DNA of 64,000 nt, from the NCBI GenBank assembly GCA_036250195.1, contig JAVHZZ010000006.1:163239224-163303223 (forward strand), in the 5' to 3' direction. Position numbers and translations under genes: made by a program. This stretch comes from Mixophyes australis. Its lineage: Eukaryota; Chordata; Amphibia; Anura; Limnodynastidae. Under the pieces are notes generated by a model. The model saw only the letters and a program-made list of their open reading frames with translations. It did not search any database and was not told the DNA's origin. Positions 53,670 to 64,000 of the stretch are shown here, piece after piece. The number at the start of each line of letters is the position of its first letter. The stretch's first letter is position 1.

Positions 53670-54224
53670 TAAAATTGCTATAAAGGTTTCTCCTTGAATT
53701 AGGCCTCAGAGGTGTTACAACCATAACAATGTCTATCTTGAATATAACCCTATTTAACTATAATCTCTATCGCAATATAATCTACACTAACGATACCTGG
53801 AAACTTGTAGGAGGTCTACTTTGACCACTTCTGAAAAACAACATATCTCTCTCTCTCTCTCTCTCTCTCTCCCTCCTTCCACCCCCCCTCCTCCCACTTC
53901 CTATACCATGGTACATGCAATGAAACAGGCAGGGAAAAAAAACACAAAACACACAAGCAAATAGGGGCAAAGATATTAAGGGATAAGATTGCTAAGGTGG
54001 GAATGTTTCACATGGAAACACTACATAGGACACGTGGGAATTATATATATGGGGATGCTACATGGACACACGGAAAATAAGGTATTGGAGACTTGGCTGT
54101 CATAGGAAAACAAAGTAGGGAATGAACAAGCAACTTGGGAAAGATAACAAAGTAGTAGCAAAGTAAGGAAGTTAAGTGGAACTAAAAAAGAGTAACAAAG
54201 ATTGGTAGTAAAAGTTAAAATATA
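53670..54224. other. Non-coding DNA with a (CT)n microsatellite
   Basis: It may include further eroded ERV sequence at its left edge. A CT dinucleotide run lies at 53847-53871, followed by a C-rich stretch. The rest is AT-rich without recognised features. Confidence 0.6.
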
Positions 54225-55393
54225 CACTGATCAGCCACAACAGTAAACCCACCTGCCTAATATTGTGTAGGTCCCTATCATACCACTAAAACAGCTCGGA
54301 CCCATTGAGGCATGGACTCCAAAAGACCTCTGAAGGTGTCCTGTGGTATCTGACACCATGACTTTAGCAGTAAATCTTTTAAGACCTGCAAGTTGCAAGG
54401 TGAGGCCTCCAGGGTTCTGATTTGTTTTTCCCATAGATGCTTGATCGGATTGAAATCTGGGGAACTTGGAGGCCAAGTGAACACCATGAACTCTTTGTCA
54501 TGTTCCTAAAACCAGTCCTGAAACTTTTTGGGCAGTTTGACAGGGTGCATTATCCTGCTGAAAGAGGCCACTGCCATCAGGGAATACCATTGTCATGAAG
54601 AGGTGTACTTGGTCAGCAAAAATGTTTAGGTAAGTGGTACATGTCAAAGTAACGTCCACATGAATCCCAGGACCCAAGGTTTCCCAGCAGCACATTGCCA
54701 GAGCATCACACTGCATTTGCCAGCTTGTCTTCTTCCCACAGTGCATCGTGGTGCCATCTCTTCCCAGATAAATGGCGCACACGCACCCGGCCATCCACAT
54801 GAGTAAAAGAAAATGTGATTCAGCAGACCAGGCCACCTTCTTCCATTGCTCCATGGTCCAGTTATGGCACTCACATGCGTATTAAAGGTGTTTTCGACAG
54901 TGAACAGGGGTACTCTGACTGGTATGCGGCTACACAGTCCCATACGCACTGTGTGTTCTGTCACCTTTATATCATAGCCAGCAATAACTGTTTCAGCAAT
55001 TTGTGCTACAGTAACTCTTCTGTGGGATTAGTCCAGATGGGCTAGCCTTTGCTCCCCATGCGCATTAATTAGCCTTTGGGTACCCATGATCCTGTCTCCA
55101 GTTTACCAGTTGTCCCTTCCTTGGAACAATTTTGGTAGGTATTAACCAGTATATACCAGGAACACCCCACAAGATCTGCTGTTTCGGAACTGGTCTGACC
55201 CAGTTGTCTAGCCATCACAATTTGGCCCTTGTAAAAGTCGCTCAGATTCTTAACCTTGTCCATTTTTCCTGCTTTCAACTCATTAACTTCAAGAACTTAC
55301 TGTTTACTTGCTGCCTAGTATATCCCACCCCTTAATAGGTGCAATTTTTTTCACTTCACATGTCAGTGGTTTTATTGTTGTGGCTGATCAGTG
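54225..55393 (-). mobile_element. Tc1/mariner element, 1169 bp, inactive
   Basis: The terminal repeats are CACTGATCAGCCACAACAGT and CACTGATCAGCCACAACAAT (other strand), flanked by TA dinucleotides (54223-54224, 55394-55395). The size fits a single-gene Tc1-like element. The transposase on the minus strand is broken. Confidence 0.93.
54278..55278 (-). pseudogene. Tc1-like transposase, frameshifted, first catalytic Asp lost
   Basis: The minus-strand pieces in order are a helix-turn-helix N-terminus ([19 protein letters not shown], 55278-55069), a middle piece (54964-54644), FQQDNAPCQTAQ (near 54545, second catalytic Asp kept) and WPPSSPDFNPIKHLWE (near 54440, third motif kept). The pieces lie in different frames. 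The first DDE/D residue, expected in a WSDESHF-like motif, reads WSAESHF (GCT, near 54820). The element is therefore dead both by frameshift and by active-site change. Confidence 0.88.
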
Positions 55394-55395
55394 TA

Positions 55396-57395
55396 TATAT
55401 CAGACAATATAATATATGCCTCAAAGTAATGCAATTGATATTCCAAATAGGAAAGCACCTGGTGAACTCAACAAAGGTCTGTAAAATATAGACAAAAAAG
55501 GGTCAGTATACAAGAGAAAAAGGTATGAAATGTAGTTTGATATACAGTAATTTAATTAATGAAGTCTATTATACTCTCAAGGGGACATATAGAGACAGAC
55601 AGACAGACAAATTTCTATGCATAAAAAGCGCTATGTTTTACTGCACATGAGCAGTAGAAACATTTACATCTCCCCTTTGCATCTCTCTACACAGGTAGTA
55701 GGCAGGCAGATGTAGGCACGGTACACTAAGGGCATGTTAACGCTCCTTGTGTACTATGCTGAGGGCGAAGTAGCCACAGATATGCCTCCAGGACCAGAGC
55801 CATAACTAGATATTTTAGTGCCCTTTTCAAGAGAGAACACTAGTGCCCCGCTCTCCGCATCTTGGTGGAAGTAAGATGCTGCATCGCGGCAGCGGCGCAC
55901 TGCCCAGAGAAGTGTAGCCAACCTATGATGGGGACATGCCTAGACTCTACAAGTGCAAAACCATTCTTCAACCCTGCACTACACTCTTCTACCAGTTCTT
56001 GTAGCTTTGACTACCTGGTACTGCTGCAGCTGTCAATGCTGCTTTACCCGATCATGGAATGTTAGCGTCCTGTTTGGAAAAGAGTTATTTTTCACTTCCT
56101 GGAAAGATGAGCAGTTACTGGACAATTTAAGCTTCTCTTACCATCAACCAGCCATACATTAAATCAGTAACTTTGTTTGTTTGATAAACAAGTCTTCTTC
56201 TACCCAGTCAGCCCCAGAATTTAATTTCTAACATTCATAGTTAATAAATATTCCAATTTCCCCCATACAGCCCTGACATTAACTAAAAAGTACCCATTTT
56301 AAATAGTTGGGTCTCCTTCCCCCTAACTAGCCCGATATTAAATGAATAGACATAACATTTATCATGTAGATCTATTTTCCCACCACCACCCTCGACATTA
56401 AATTAATAGCATTCCCATTTAATGAATCAACAGTAAATTAATAACATTCCATTATAATAATAAGTCTTTTTAACACACGAACCCCAAAATCAGATTAACA
56501 GCATACGAATTTACACATTTAAAAGAGACTAAATATATTACCGATTTTCATTTAATTTTTTATAGCTATTTAATTACTTTTTATGTTTTATAGTATTTAA
56601 GTAGCATAATTATGTACCAGAAAGAACCCCCCCCCCTCTCTCCAACCCCAGCCCCCTGAATCTGCCCTGTTTGGTCTCTCCAGTTCTTCCCTCCTGTTTT
56701 CTCCAGCCCCTCCCTCACTTCTATCTCCAGCCCCCTCTCCCTTCTGTTCTCTCCAGCCTCTCCCCCCACATTTTGTTCAGCTACCTCTCCCCCTGTTCTC
56801 TCCAGCCACCTCCCTCCCTGTTCTCTCAAACCCCTTTCCCCCCCTTCTCCCCAGCCAACACTCCCCCATTTTCTCCAGCCACCTCTTCCTCAAGTTCTCC
56901 AGGCCCCACCACTGTTCTTTCTTCCAGGTGTGTGCTGAAATGCACTGCCACTCTGTAGAAGCACCACATTCATTTACACCTAGGGTCTGGAGCACGGGCA
57001 AACTGCAGGCAGCTGTTGCGCCCCCTTGGGCTTGAAACTTGGGTGGTCGCATTGTCTGCACCACCCTCATTATTGTGCCCTGAATTTACCAGTACCAACA
57101 CTAGACTAAACCTGCAGAGTGGGGTCTCCCTGCCATAGTTCTAAGCCAGTCCTAGGGCTGGTTTTCCTAGGGTAGTGGTGGCAAACCAGTCTGAGACAAA
57201 AAGTATCTATATCTATACTTTACCTTTTATATGTATGTGCATATACATATACACATAATAAACAGACACATGCAAAATATTTACACATGTTTTGAAAATA
57301 TAACATAATCATAAAATATGAGACATTGTCATAGTGTCACTCTGCTACTACATCCACAATCGCTGAGCAGGGAACTGTTGAAGTGGGGATAAATT
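55396..57395. other. Non-coding DNA with simple and degenerate repeats
   Basis: It holds an (AGAC)n run at 55590-55612, AATTAA/CCCC-type degenerate repeats at 56220-56480 like those at 1300-1560, and a CCCTGTTCTCTCCAGCC-type loose repeat at 56630-56900. A CAGAGCCATAACTAG word at 55793 resembles a hAT end, but no partner or target duplication was found. ORFs in the CT-rich part are composition-driven. Confidence 0.55.
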
Positions 57396-57399
57396 AAAG

Positions 57400-57735
57400 T
57401 CATAAATGGTCAACATGCCCCTCAGACATCTTCACATTCCCCTTACATCCGACCTCCCCACATGTCCCTTACATGCACACCAGCCTCCCCACATGTCATC
57501 AGACCTCTCCAGATGCCATCAAATCTAACCACGTGCCCAACAGATTGTAAAGCGCTACAGAATTTGCTGGGGCTTTATAAATAAATAATGGTGATGATGA
57601 TGATGATGAACAGATCTTCTCACATGCTATTAAAGCTAAATAAATGCCTCTTGTATGCCCATCAGACCTCTCCAAGCACCCATCACACCTGTCCACATAT
57701 CATCAGACCTGTCCAGATGCACCTTACATGGCCGA
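57400..57735. repeat. About 22-bp minisatellite with a LINE/SINE-like tail inserted
   Basis: Loose units of CATCAGACCTCTCCACATGC occur on both sides of 57545-57610. The intervening piece TTGTAAAGCGCTACAGAATT then TGCTGGGGCTTTATAAATAA, followed by (GAT)n, looks like the 3' tail of an L2/CR1-type LINE or a SINE that borrows it. Confidence 0.6.
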
Positions 57736-58546
57736 AGGATGCTGCACTGTAACTGGACCCCCAGTGTTCCTTATCTCTAGGTGTCTTGCTACTGGTACAG
57801 CACTAGTACCTGAGCTCATTATGGTCTGCATGATCTTTTACTTGCTCAATAACGTAACAGTAACATTACAATATACAGTATATGATATTTTGTACACCAG
57901 AGAGGACTTTGCACACCTTTAGGAAGAACAAACCTTTAGCCTCTAAAATTAAAATGGTGACATGTGCAATGAAAGTACAGATTGACCAGCCACCCTGTAT
58001 GTGGACATCCTAAATCAATGTATGTAAGAAAAGTCAAAAGCTGGTCACAAGAATATCATATATTTCAACTGTCCCTGTTCCTGGGGTACCACATGATATT
58101 ACAAACATACTTTTTAGGGGGAGGATGCCATTTATTTATTTCTACCTCTCCAGGTCTTGGGAAGCTGTGTGTCCGCCGAAAGCGGAGTGACAGTTACTTA
58201 GGGCCACTACGTTTGCTGGTAGTCTTAAAAGAGAGAGGCAGCAGTCCCTGAAAGTAACAAGGATACTGGTGAGGTGTTTTTATTATACCCTGTATGTTGT
58301 CTATGCCAGACTGTAGTGATATTTGTTGCAAGTTATTATTATTTACATCTGTTGTTGCTGTTTTGTGCTACCATTTTGTTAAATAAACTTATTTGTGTTA
58401 TTTTGGATATTTGCCTGGGTGATTTTGAACCTTGGATAGGTACCAGGTAATCCAGCTGTGCGGTGCAGAAGGTTACGTTAAACCTGGTATATGTGATTTT
58501 TAATTTCACACATCTTTCAACTGCGCTTTTGGCATTAATGTGACCA
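57736..58546. other. Non-coding DNA, nothing firm
   Basis: AT-rich, with a TAAATAAAC polyadenylation-like word near 58380. No gene, ORF of interest or repeat terminus was identified. Confidence 0.45.
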
Positions 58547-58694
58547 GTCTAAATTAGAGATGAGCGCACTCGGATTTATGAAATCCGAGCCCACCCGAAC
58601 GTTGCCGATCCGAGTCGGATCCGAGACAGATCCGGGTATTGGCGCCAAATTCAAATCTGAAACTGAGGCTCTGACTCATAATCCCGTTGTCGGA

Positions 58695-58743
58695 TCTCAC
58701 GATACTCGGATCCTATAAATTCCCCGCTAGTCGCCGCCATCTT
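58695..58743 (+). promoter_or_regulatory. Putative A4 promoter, CGCG element decayed
   Basis: TCTCACGA (58695-58702; the CpG is lost compared with TCTCGCGA in the other copies), CCTATAAAT (58712-58720) and GCCGCCATCTT (58733-58743). Confidence 0.5.
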
Positions 58744-58799
58744 CACTCGGGCATTGATCAGGGTAGAGGGAGGGTGTGTTAGGTGGTCCTCTGTCCTGC

Positions 58800-59850
58800 T
58801 ATATCTCGTGCTGTTCAGTTAAGTTCTGTGCTGTTCAGTTAAGTTCTGTGCTGTGCTGTGCTGTGCTGTGCTGTGCTGTGCTGTGCTGTGTTGTGCTGTG
58901 CTGTGCTCAGTCCAGTGGTGCTGTGTCCTGTGCTCTGTCCTTCTGAGGTCAGTGGTGCTGCTGGGTCCTGTGCTGTGTCCTGTTCAGTCCAGTGGTGCTG
59001 TGTCCTGTGCTCTGTGCTTCTAAGGGCATAGTTATTTCCCCAATATTCCAAAGTGTTTAAAAAAATAAAAAAAAGTTATTTAAAAAAAATACAAAAAACT
59101 AATTACATATTTTTTTAATTACAACAAAATTTGCACAACCAATCCTGCAGTATAAGCCCATTGGTACTGCAATATTACCAAGTTCACACATTCAGCAGTA
59201 AAAGTCCAGTGGTTCTGCAATATTACAAAGTTCACACATTCTGCAGTATCAGTCCAGTGGTGCTGTGTCCTGTGCTCTGTCCTGCTGAGTTCAGTAGTGC
59301 TGCTGGGTCCTGCGCTGTGTACTGTTCAGTCCAGTGGTGCTGTGTCCTGTGCTCTGTGCTTCTAAGGGCATAGTTATTTCCCCATTATTCCCAAGTTTTT
59401 AAAAAAAAAAAAAAAAAGTTATAAAAAAAATTAAAATAAAAGAAAAATAAAAAAAATAATTATAACCAAATTTGCAAAGCCAATCCAGCAGTATATAAGC
59501 CCATTGGTACTGCAATATTACCAAGTTCACACATTCAGCAGTAAAAGTCCAGTGGTACTGCTATTACAAAGTTCACTGATTCAGCAGTGTATAAGTTCAG
59601 TGGTACGGCTATTACAAAGTTCACTGATTCAGCAGTGTATAAGTCCAGTGGTACTGCTATTACAAAGTTCACTGATTCAGCAGTGTATAAGTCCAGTGGT
59701 ACGGCTATTACACAGTTCCCTGATTCAGCAGTGTATAAGTCCAGTGGTACTGCTATTACAAAGTTCACTGATTCAGCAGTGTATAAGTCCAGTGGTACTG
59801 CTATTACAAAGTTCACTGATTCAGCAGTATAAGTCCAGTGCTACTCTCCT
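58800..59850 (+). repeat. 5' repeats of A4: TGCTG microsatellite, 340-bp units and 57-bp units
   Basis: The microsatellite (58840-58915) is followed by one to two 340-bp units (58915-59540). Then a 57-bp unit, AGTGTATAAGTCCAGTGGTA, CTGCTATTACAAAGTTCACT and GATTCAGC, repeats six times (59575-59830). Because 57 is a multiple of three, both strands read through as ORFs with 19-residue periods. These are repeat translations. Confidence 0.88.
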
Positions 59851-59923
59851 GTGCCGCATATAATTTTTAAAGGCTTTGCCGAGTGTGTGTGGCTTAGGGG
59901 TACGCTCTCTTGTGCTACATATA

Positions 59924-60634
59924 ATGGAAAACCAAAATTTGGAGGATAAAGTAGGGAAAGATCAAGACCCACTTCCTCCTAATGCTGAAGCTGCTGCCAC
60001 TAGTCATGACATAGACGATGAAATGCCATCAACGTCGTCTGGCAAGCCCGATGCCCAATCTCCTAGTACAGGGCATGTAAAATCCAAAAAGCCCAAGTTC
60101 TCAAAAAATAGCAAAAAGAGAAACTTAAAATCATCTGAGGAGAAACGTAAAGTTGGCAATATGCCATTTACGACACGTAGTGGCAAGGAACGGCTTAGGC
60201 CCTGGTCCGTGTTCATGACTAGTGGTCCAGCTTCTTCCAAGGATCTAAGCCCTCCCCCCCCCTACAAAAAATTTAAGAGAGTTATGCTGTTAGCAACAAC
60301 AACAAAACAGCAAAGAACTCTGCCTTCTAAACAGATGACATCACAAATCCCCAAGGCGAGTCCAAGGGTGTTGTTGGTTGTGAACCCTGACCTTCCCATC
60401 ACTGTACGGGAAGAGGTGACTCCATCCAGCATTTGCAGCACGCCCTCTGCATATGCTGGAAGGATCACCCACAGTCCAGTTACAGATTTGGCTAATGAAG
60501 GTGTGAATGTTGTACACTGGAAGGAGGATATTGATGTAGCTGGCGCTGAGGAGGATGTTGATGATTATGATGCAGACAGATACCAAATTGCCTTTCTCAA
60601 TTTCTATTTATATTCTAGATTATATAACGGCTGA
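59924..60634 (+). CDS. 236-aa truncated N-terminal transposase-like protein of A4
   Basis: An open ORF from ATG 59924 (MENQNLEDKVGKDQ) to TGA 60632-60634. The first 180 residues follow the A2 transposase: the KKPKFSKNSKKR basic patch, NMPFTTRSGKERLRPWS and ITVREEV. The frame then enters sequence not in A2 and ends with YDADRYQIAFLNFYLYSRL, the same tail as the family-B protein (24187-24846). The BED finger and catalytic domain are missing. It might be a by-product, or it might act on element ends or on the full transposase. Nothing in the sequence decides this. An upstream in-frame extension starts only at TTG 59876. Confidence 0.6.
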   Translation: MENQNLEDKVGKDQDPLPPNAEAAATSHDIDDEMPSTSSGKPDAQSPSTGHVKSKKPKFSKNSKKRNLKSSEEKRKVGNMPFTTRSGKERLRPWSVFMTSGPASSKDLSPPPPYKKFKRVMLLATTTKQQRTLPSKQMTSQIPKASPRVLLVVNPDLPITVREEVTPSSICSTPSAYAGRITHSPVTDLANEGVNVVHWKEDIDVAGAEEDVDDYDADRYQIAFLNFYLYSRLYNG

Positions 60635-60719
60635 AATGTTTTCTGTTTTACTCCTAGTGGAGAGGGGATCTGATGCAGACAGATACCAAACTGCCTTGGT
60701 CCATTTCTTTGTATATTTG

Positions 60720-60880
60720 AATTTCTAGTTCTATAGTCTATGCAGGCTGCTTTATTTATTTCAACTACAAGTGTAGGGCGGGGGGGGGGGGGCATAGATA
60801 GCCACCAAAGTAACGTGGTCCATTTAATTTCACTTTCTAGCTCCACAGTCTGTGCAGCCTGCTTTTTTTATCTTCAAAGT
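60720..60880 (+). repeat. Family-B-like G-run module in A4
   Basis: AACTACAAGTGTAGGGCGGG, a G-run, ATAGATAGCCACCAAAG and CCACAGTCTGTGCAGCCTGC correspond to the three-fold repeat in B2 (33955-34260). Confidence 0.7.
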
Positions 60881-60944
60881 ATTTATATTTACAAGCCTTG
60901 CAATCTAAATTAACTAGAGGTAGTGACGTGGTAGAACTCCAAAA

Positions 60945-61279
60945 GGCAGTTTGGAAGCCCCTGTACAAACTGGCTCTATTTTTTAACTGAGTTGTCCCCC
61001 CTCCAGTGTGTACTCGGAAAGAGTTTTTAGTGCAGCGGGGAACCTGGTCAGTGAGTGGCGAAGGAGGTTGCTTCCTCACAACGTTGAAAAAATGATGTTT
61101 ATAAAAATGAATAATCAATTCCTCAATGAAGTACAGCACTGCCCTCTAGACAGTACAGAGGGACTGTGGTTGTGGAGTCCAGCGGGGACGAATTGATAAT
61201 GTGTGATGAGGAGGAAGTACACACTGTAGGGGGAGAGGAATCAGAGGTTGAGGAAGAGGACGACATCTTTCCTCAGTAG
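60945..61279 (+). pseudogene. Remnant of the hAT transposase C-terminus in A4
   Basis: It begins abruptly at AAGGCAGTTTGGAAGCCCCT and reads VYSERVFSAAGNLVSEWRRR, LLPHNVEKMMFIKMNNQF and the acidic end. An inserted base near 60982 and a lost base near 61162 break the frame. The left junction is the same as in A3, so A3 and A4 derive from one deleted ancestor. Confidence 0.85.
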
Positions 61280-61332
61280 AGCCTGTTTAGTTTGTACAGG
61301 GAGAGATGAATTGTTTTATTGGTGTGGGGGCC

Positions 61333-61400
61333 CAAACAAACCAATCATTTTAGCCACAGTTGTTTGGTAGGCCCTGTCGCTGAAATGATTGGTTTGTTAA
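61333..61400 (+). other. 3' stem-loop of A4
   Basis: AACAAACCAATCATTTTAG and CTGAAATGATTGGTTTGTT pair across about 28 bases, about 55 bases after the position of the ancestral stop codon. Confidence 0.65.
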
Positions 61401-61494
61401 AGTGTGCATGTCCTATTTCAACAACATAAGGGTGGGTGGGAGGGCCCAAGGACAATTCCATCTTGCAACTTTTTTTTGGCATTATGTGACCATT

Positions 61495-61612
61495 CAACAG
61501 TCGTTTGCCATGTTTAAAAAGTAAAAGAAAATGCCAACAAATTCAATAAATTAAATCAAAAGTTAAATGCCCTGTCATTATTTAAAACAAGAGGTTTTGA
61601 CGTGCTAGAATT
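61495..61612 (+). pseudogene. Transposase-derived fragments in A4 (QQSFAM and KQEVVTR)
   Basis: CAACAGTCGTTTGCCATG (61495-61512) is identical to the coding segment at 38447-38464. AAAACAAGAGGTTTTGACGT (61583-61602) resembles the segment at 39224-39243. They are directly followed by the GGAGGTATTGTGGCCCCGG start of the 100-bp array. Confidence 0.72.
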
Positions 61613-61650
61613 AGTGTAGTTTTAAGATGTTATAAACACTACACTTGGAA

Positions 61651-62270
61651 ATTGGAGGAGGTATTGTGGCCCCGGTATCAAATTGTGTACCGGGGCCACC
61701 CCACTACGCAGTCCATATACTTGTTTGGTGGAATTCAGACCAGTTGAGGGTGTATTTATTTTATTGTGGCCCCGGTATCAAATTGGGTACCGGGGCCACC
61801 CCACTACGCAGTCCAGATACTTGTTTGGTGGAATTCAGACCAGTTGAGGGTGTATTTATTTTATTGTGGCCCCGGTATCAAATTGGGTACCGGGGCCACC
61901 CCACTACGCAGTCCAGATACTTGTTTGGTGGAATTCAGACCAGTTGAGGGTGTATTTATTTTATTGTGGCCCCGGTATCAAATTGGGTACCGGGGCCACC
62001 CCACTACGCAGTCCAGATACTTGTTTGGTGGAATTCAGACCAGTTGAGGGTGTATTTATTTTATTGTGGCCCCGGTATCAAATTGGGTACCGGGGCCACC
62101 CCACTACGCAGTCCAGATACTTGTTTGGTGGAATTCAGACCAGTTGAGGGTGTATTTATTTTATTGTGGCCCCGGTATCAAATTGGGTACCGGGGCCACC
62201 CCACTACGCAGTCCAGATACTTGTTTGGTGGAATTCAGACCAGTTGAGGGTTTTATTATTATATTGTGGG
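61651..62270 (+). repeat. 100-bp palindromic repeat array of A4, six to seven units
   Basis: Exactly 100-base spacing of GTGGCCCCGGTATCAAATTG then GGTACCGGGGCCAC from 61666 to 62166, nearly identical units. Each carries a TACCAGTTGAGGG-like end (GACCAGTTGAGGGTGTATTT). A last palindrome is near 62645-62680. Confidence 0.92.
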
Positions 62271-62829
62271 GACCACTCTATACCACACTACAACTCTATA
62301 CCACTCTATTTAATACTTTAGTTCTATTTAATACTTTAATTCTATTACTAATTCCCATAAAGAGGAACTGCCGCTTCTATTTAATACTTTAATTCTATTA
62401 GTAGTTACCATAAAGAGGAACAAAATAAACCAATTTTACCAAAAGTATAATATGACTTACAAACACTACACTTGAAAGATGGTGCCTTTAAATGAAAAAG
62501 TCAGTCTTCATTGCACGACTATGTGCAACAGGGACAGTTTTTTGGTTTACAAAGTCAACCAATAACACTTCGACCCTGTCTGTCTTTAACATACTTGATG
62601 GGATCTCAATGACGAATGGTCTGTACCATGTTTGGAGGAGGTATTGTGGCCCCGGTACCAAATTGGGTACCGGGGCCACTCCACTATGCAGTCCAGATAG
62701 AGGTGTATCAGATATTAAACATTGTTGACTGTTGCTGCAAAAATTTTAAATAATATTGTGGGGAACACTACACTACGCAGTCCATAAACTTTTTGGGTGG
62801 AATTCATACCTGTGTAGGGTTTTTTAATA

Positions 62830-63725
62830 ATATTGTGGTGACCCACTCCTCTACGCAGTCCAGGTACATTATTCGGTGCGATTCATACCAGTTGATGGTT
62901 TTCTTATTATATATATTGTGGTGACCCACTCCTCTACGCAGTCCAGGTACATTATTGGTGCGAATCATACAAGTTCAGGGTTTTTAATTTATATTGTGGT
63001 GACCCACTCCTCTACGCAGTCCAGGTACATTATTGGTGCGAATCATACAAGTTCAGGGTTTTTAATTTATATTGTGGTGACCCCCTCCTCTACGCAGTCC
63101 AGGTACATTATTGGTGCGAATCATACAAGTTCAGGGTTTTTAATTTATATTGTGGTGACCCACTCCTCTACGCAGTCCAGGTACATTATTGGTGCAAATC
63201 ATACAAGTTCAGGGTTTTTAATTTATATTGTGGTGACCCACTCCTCTACGCAGTCCAGGTACATTATTGGTGCGAATCATACAAGTTCAGGGTTTTTAAT
63301 TTATATTGTGGTGACCCACTCCTCTACGCAGTCCAGGTACATTATTCGGTGCGATTCATACCAGTTGATGGTTTTCTTATTATATATATTGTGGTGACCC
63401 ACTCCTCTACGCAGTCCAGGTACATTATTGGTGCGAATCATACAAGTTCAGGGTTTTTAATTTATATTGTGGTGACCCACTCCTCTACGCAGTCCAGGTA
63501 CATTATTGGTGCGAATCATACAAGTTCAGGGTTTTTAATTTATATTGTGGTGACCCACTCCTCTACGCAGTCCAGGTACATTATTGGTGCGAATCATACA
63601 AGTTCAGGGTTTTTAATTTATATCGTGGTGACCCACTCCTCTACGCAGTCCAGGTACATGTTTTGGTGCGATTCATACCAGTTGATGGTTTTCTTATTAT
63701 ATTGTGGGGACCACTCCACTACGCA
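62830..63725 (+). repeat. 78-bp minisatellite array of A4, about 11 units
   Basis: Units read TGTGGTGACCCACTCCTCTA, CGCAGTCCAGGTACATTATT, GGTGCGAATCATACAAGTTC and AGGGTTTTTAATTTATA. Two or three units have the TACCAGTTGATGGTTTTCTT variant. The period is a multiple of three, so a 173-codon ORF with 26-residue repeats reads through. It is not regarded as a gene. Confidence 0.92.
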
Positions 63726-64000
63726 GTCCAGAAAGATAGCTCGTTGCAACGTTTTGGACTAATAACTATATTATGAGGTGTTCAGAATACACGGTAAATT
63801 AGTGGAAATGCTTGTTATTGAATGTTATTGAGGTCAATAATAGCGTAGGAGTGAAAATAAGCCCAAAAACTTGATTTTTTTACTTTTTATGCTTTTTTCA
63901 AAAAAAATCCAAATCCAAAACCTTAAATCCGAACCAAAACCTTTCGGCAGGTGTTTTGTGAAACAAATCCGAACCCAAAACATCGAGAAAATCCGGATCC

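Larger units (their letters stand above)
58555..64000 (+). mobile_element. hAT element A4, internally deleted, cut off by the window end
   Basis: It starts TAGAGATGAGCGCACTCGG. The eight bases before it are GTCTAAAT, the expected target duplication. It is colinear with A3 and in opposite orientation: promoter trio, microsatellite, 340-bp repeats, N-terminal ORF, family-B-like middle, transposase C-terminus, relic fragments, 100-bp array and 78-bp array. The window ends inside the terminal region. By comparison with A2 only about 50 bases of the element are missing. Confidence 0.93.

Noticed and set aside
56581..57070. ORFs in the CT/GA-rich stretch (GEVAGENRG-like text)
   Set aside because: Driven by a loose CCCTGTTCTCTCCAGCC repeat. 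Present on both strands, no domain.
55793..57090. A CAGAGCCATAACTAG word and a distant CAGGGCACAAT word as ends of a hAT element
   Set aside because: The ends match poorly (about 8 of 11) and the flanking 8-mers are different, so no target duplication supports it.
59504..59863. 119-codon ORF and its antisense 93-codon partner with 19-residue repeats
   Set aside because: Six 57-bp repeat units read through on both strands. Repeat artefact in the A4 leader.
61645..62392. Four overlapping 93- to 108-codon ORFs (APVSNWVPGPPHYAV repeats)
   Set aside because: They arise from the 100-bp array. The frame rotates every unit, and identical ORFs appear at 100-base offsets. No start context or conservation beyond the DNA repeat.
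62876..63762. 173- and 137-codon ORFs with 26-residue repeats
   Set aside because: The 78-bp period is a multiple of three, so any stop-free unit gives a long ORF. In A1 and A2 the same array has mixed 77/79-bp units and the ORF is not conserved.

Overview
The window looks like non-genic DNA from a large, repeat-rich vertebrate genome, most likely a frog. The inference rests on the repeat types: BED-finger hAT elements, a two-gene PIF/Harbinger element, a Tc1-like element, a Tx1/L1-type LINE 3' end, a gamma/epsilon-like endogenous retrovirus (ERV) pol remnant and several foldback MITEs. I see no host exon, tRNA, rRNA or CRISPR array. Nearly everything that codes belongs to transposable elements.

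The dominant component is one hAT family, called family A here, present four times. A1 is 8767-20329 (minus), A2 is 35641-43932 (plus), A3 is 43954-49285 (minus) and A4 is 58555 to beyond the window end (plus). A1-A3 each have perfect 8-bp target duplications. A2 carries an uninterrupted 1003-codon BED/hAT transposase. A1 carries the same gene broken by a 5-bp deletion in the BED finger. A3 and A4 have lost the middle of the gene and keep an N-terminal ORF plus the C-terminal dimerisation segment. Downstream of the gene, every copy holds arrays of about 78-, 85-, 90- and 100-bp units. The 100-bp unit contains a palindrome that appears to derive from transposase coding sequence. In A1 the 78-bp array reaches 5.2 kb and contains a 2,097-bp higher-order duplication. 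A related family B is present twice (23555-26620 and 31761-34628) with its own exactly 100-bp satellite and a short N-terminal-like ORF.

Region by region: 1-3680 is AT-rich with degenerate low-complexity repeats. A 45-bp minisatellite (3680-5648) is split by a small MITE-like piece and by a 2.2-kb non-autonomous hAT (5657-7895). A1 follows, then a PIF/Harbinger element (20429-27661) with a three-exon DDE transposase (one internal stop) and a divergent, intact two-exon Myb-like gene whose intron received hAT B1. From 27.7 to 35.6 kb lie a foldback MITE, a LINE remnant, and an inverted-repeat element hit by a small hAT and by B2. A2 and A3 are inserted 13 bp apart. From 50.2 to 53.7 kb an old ERV pol remnant is split by a hAT MITE and a solo LTR. 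A dead Tc1 element sits at 54225-55393, then simple-repeat DNA, then A4.

Functionally this is a small community of DNA transposons. A2 could in principle supply transposase to A1, A3 and A4, because their ends match. The Harbinger element keeps its Myb-like partner but has a truncated transposase. Coordinates of repeat boundaries are from reading by eye. TSD-bounded element ends are exact.
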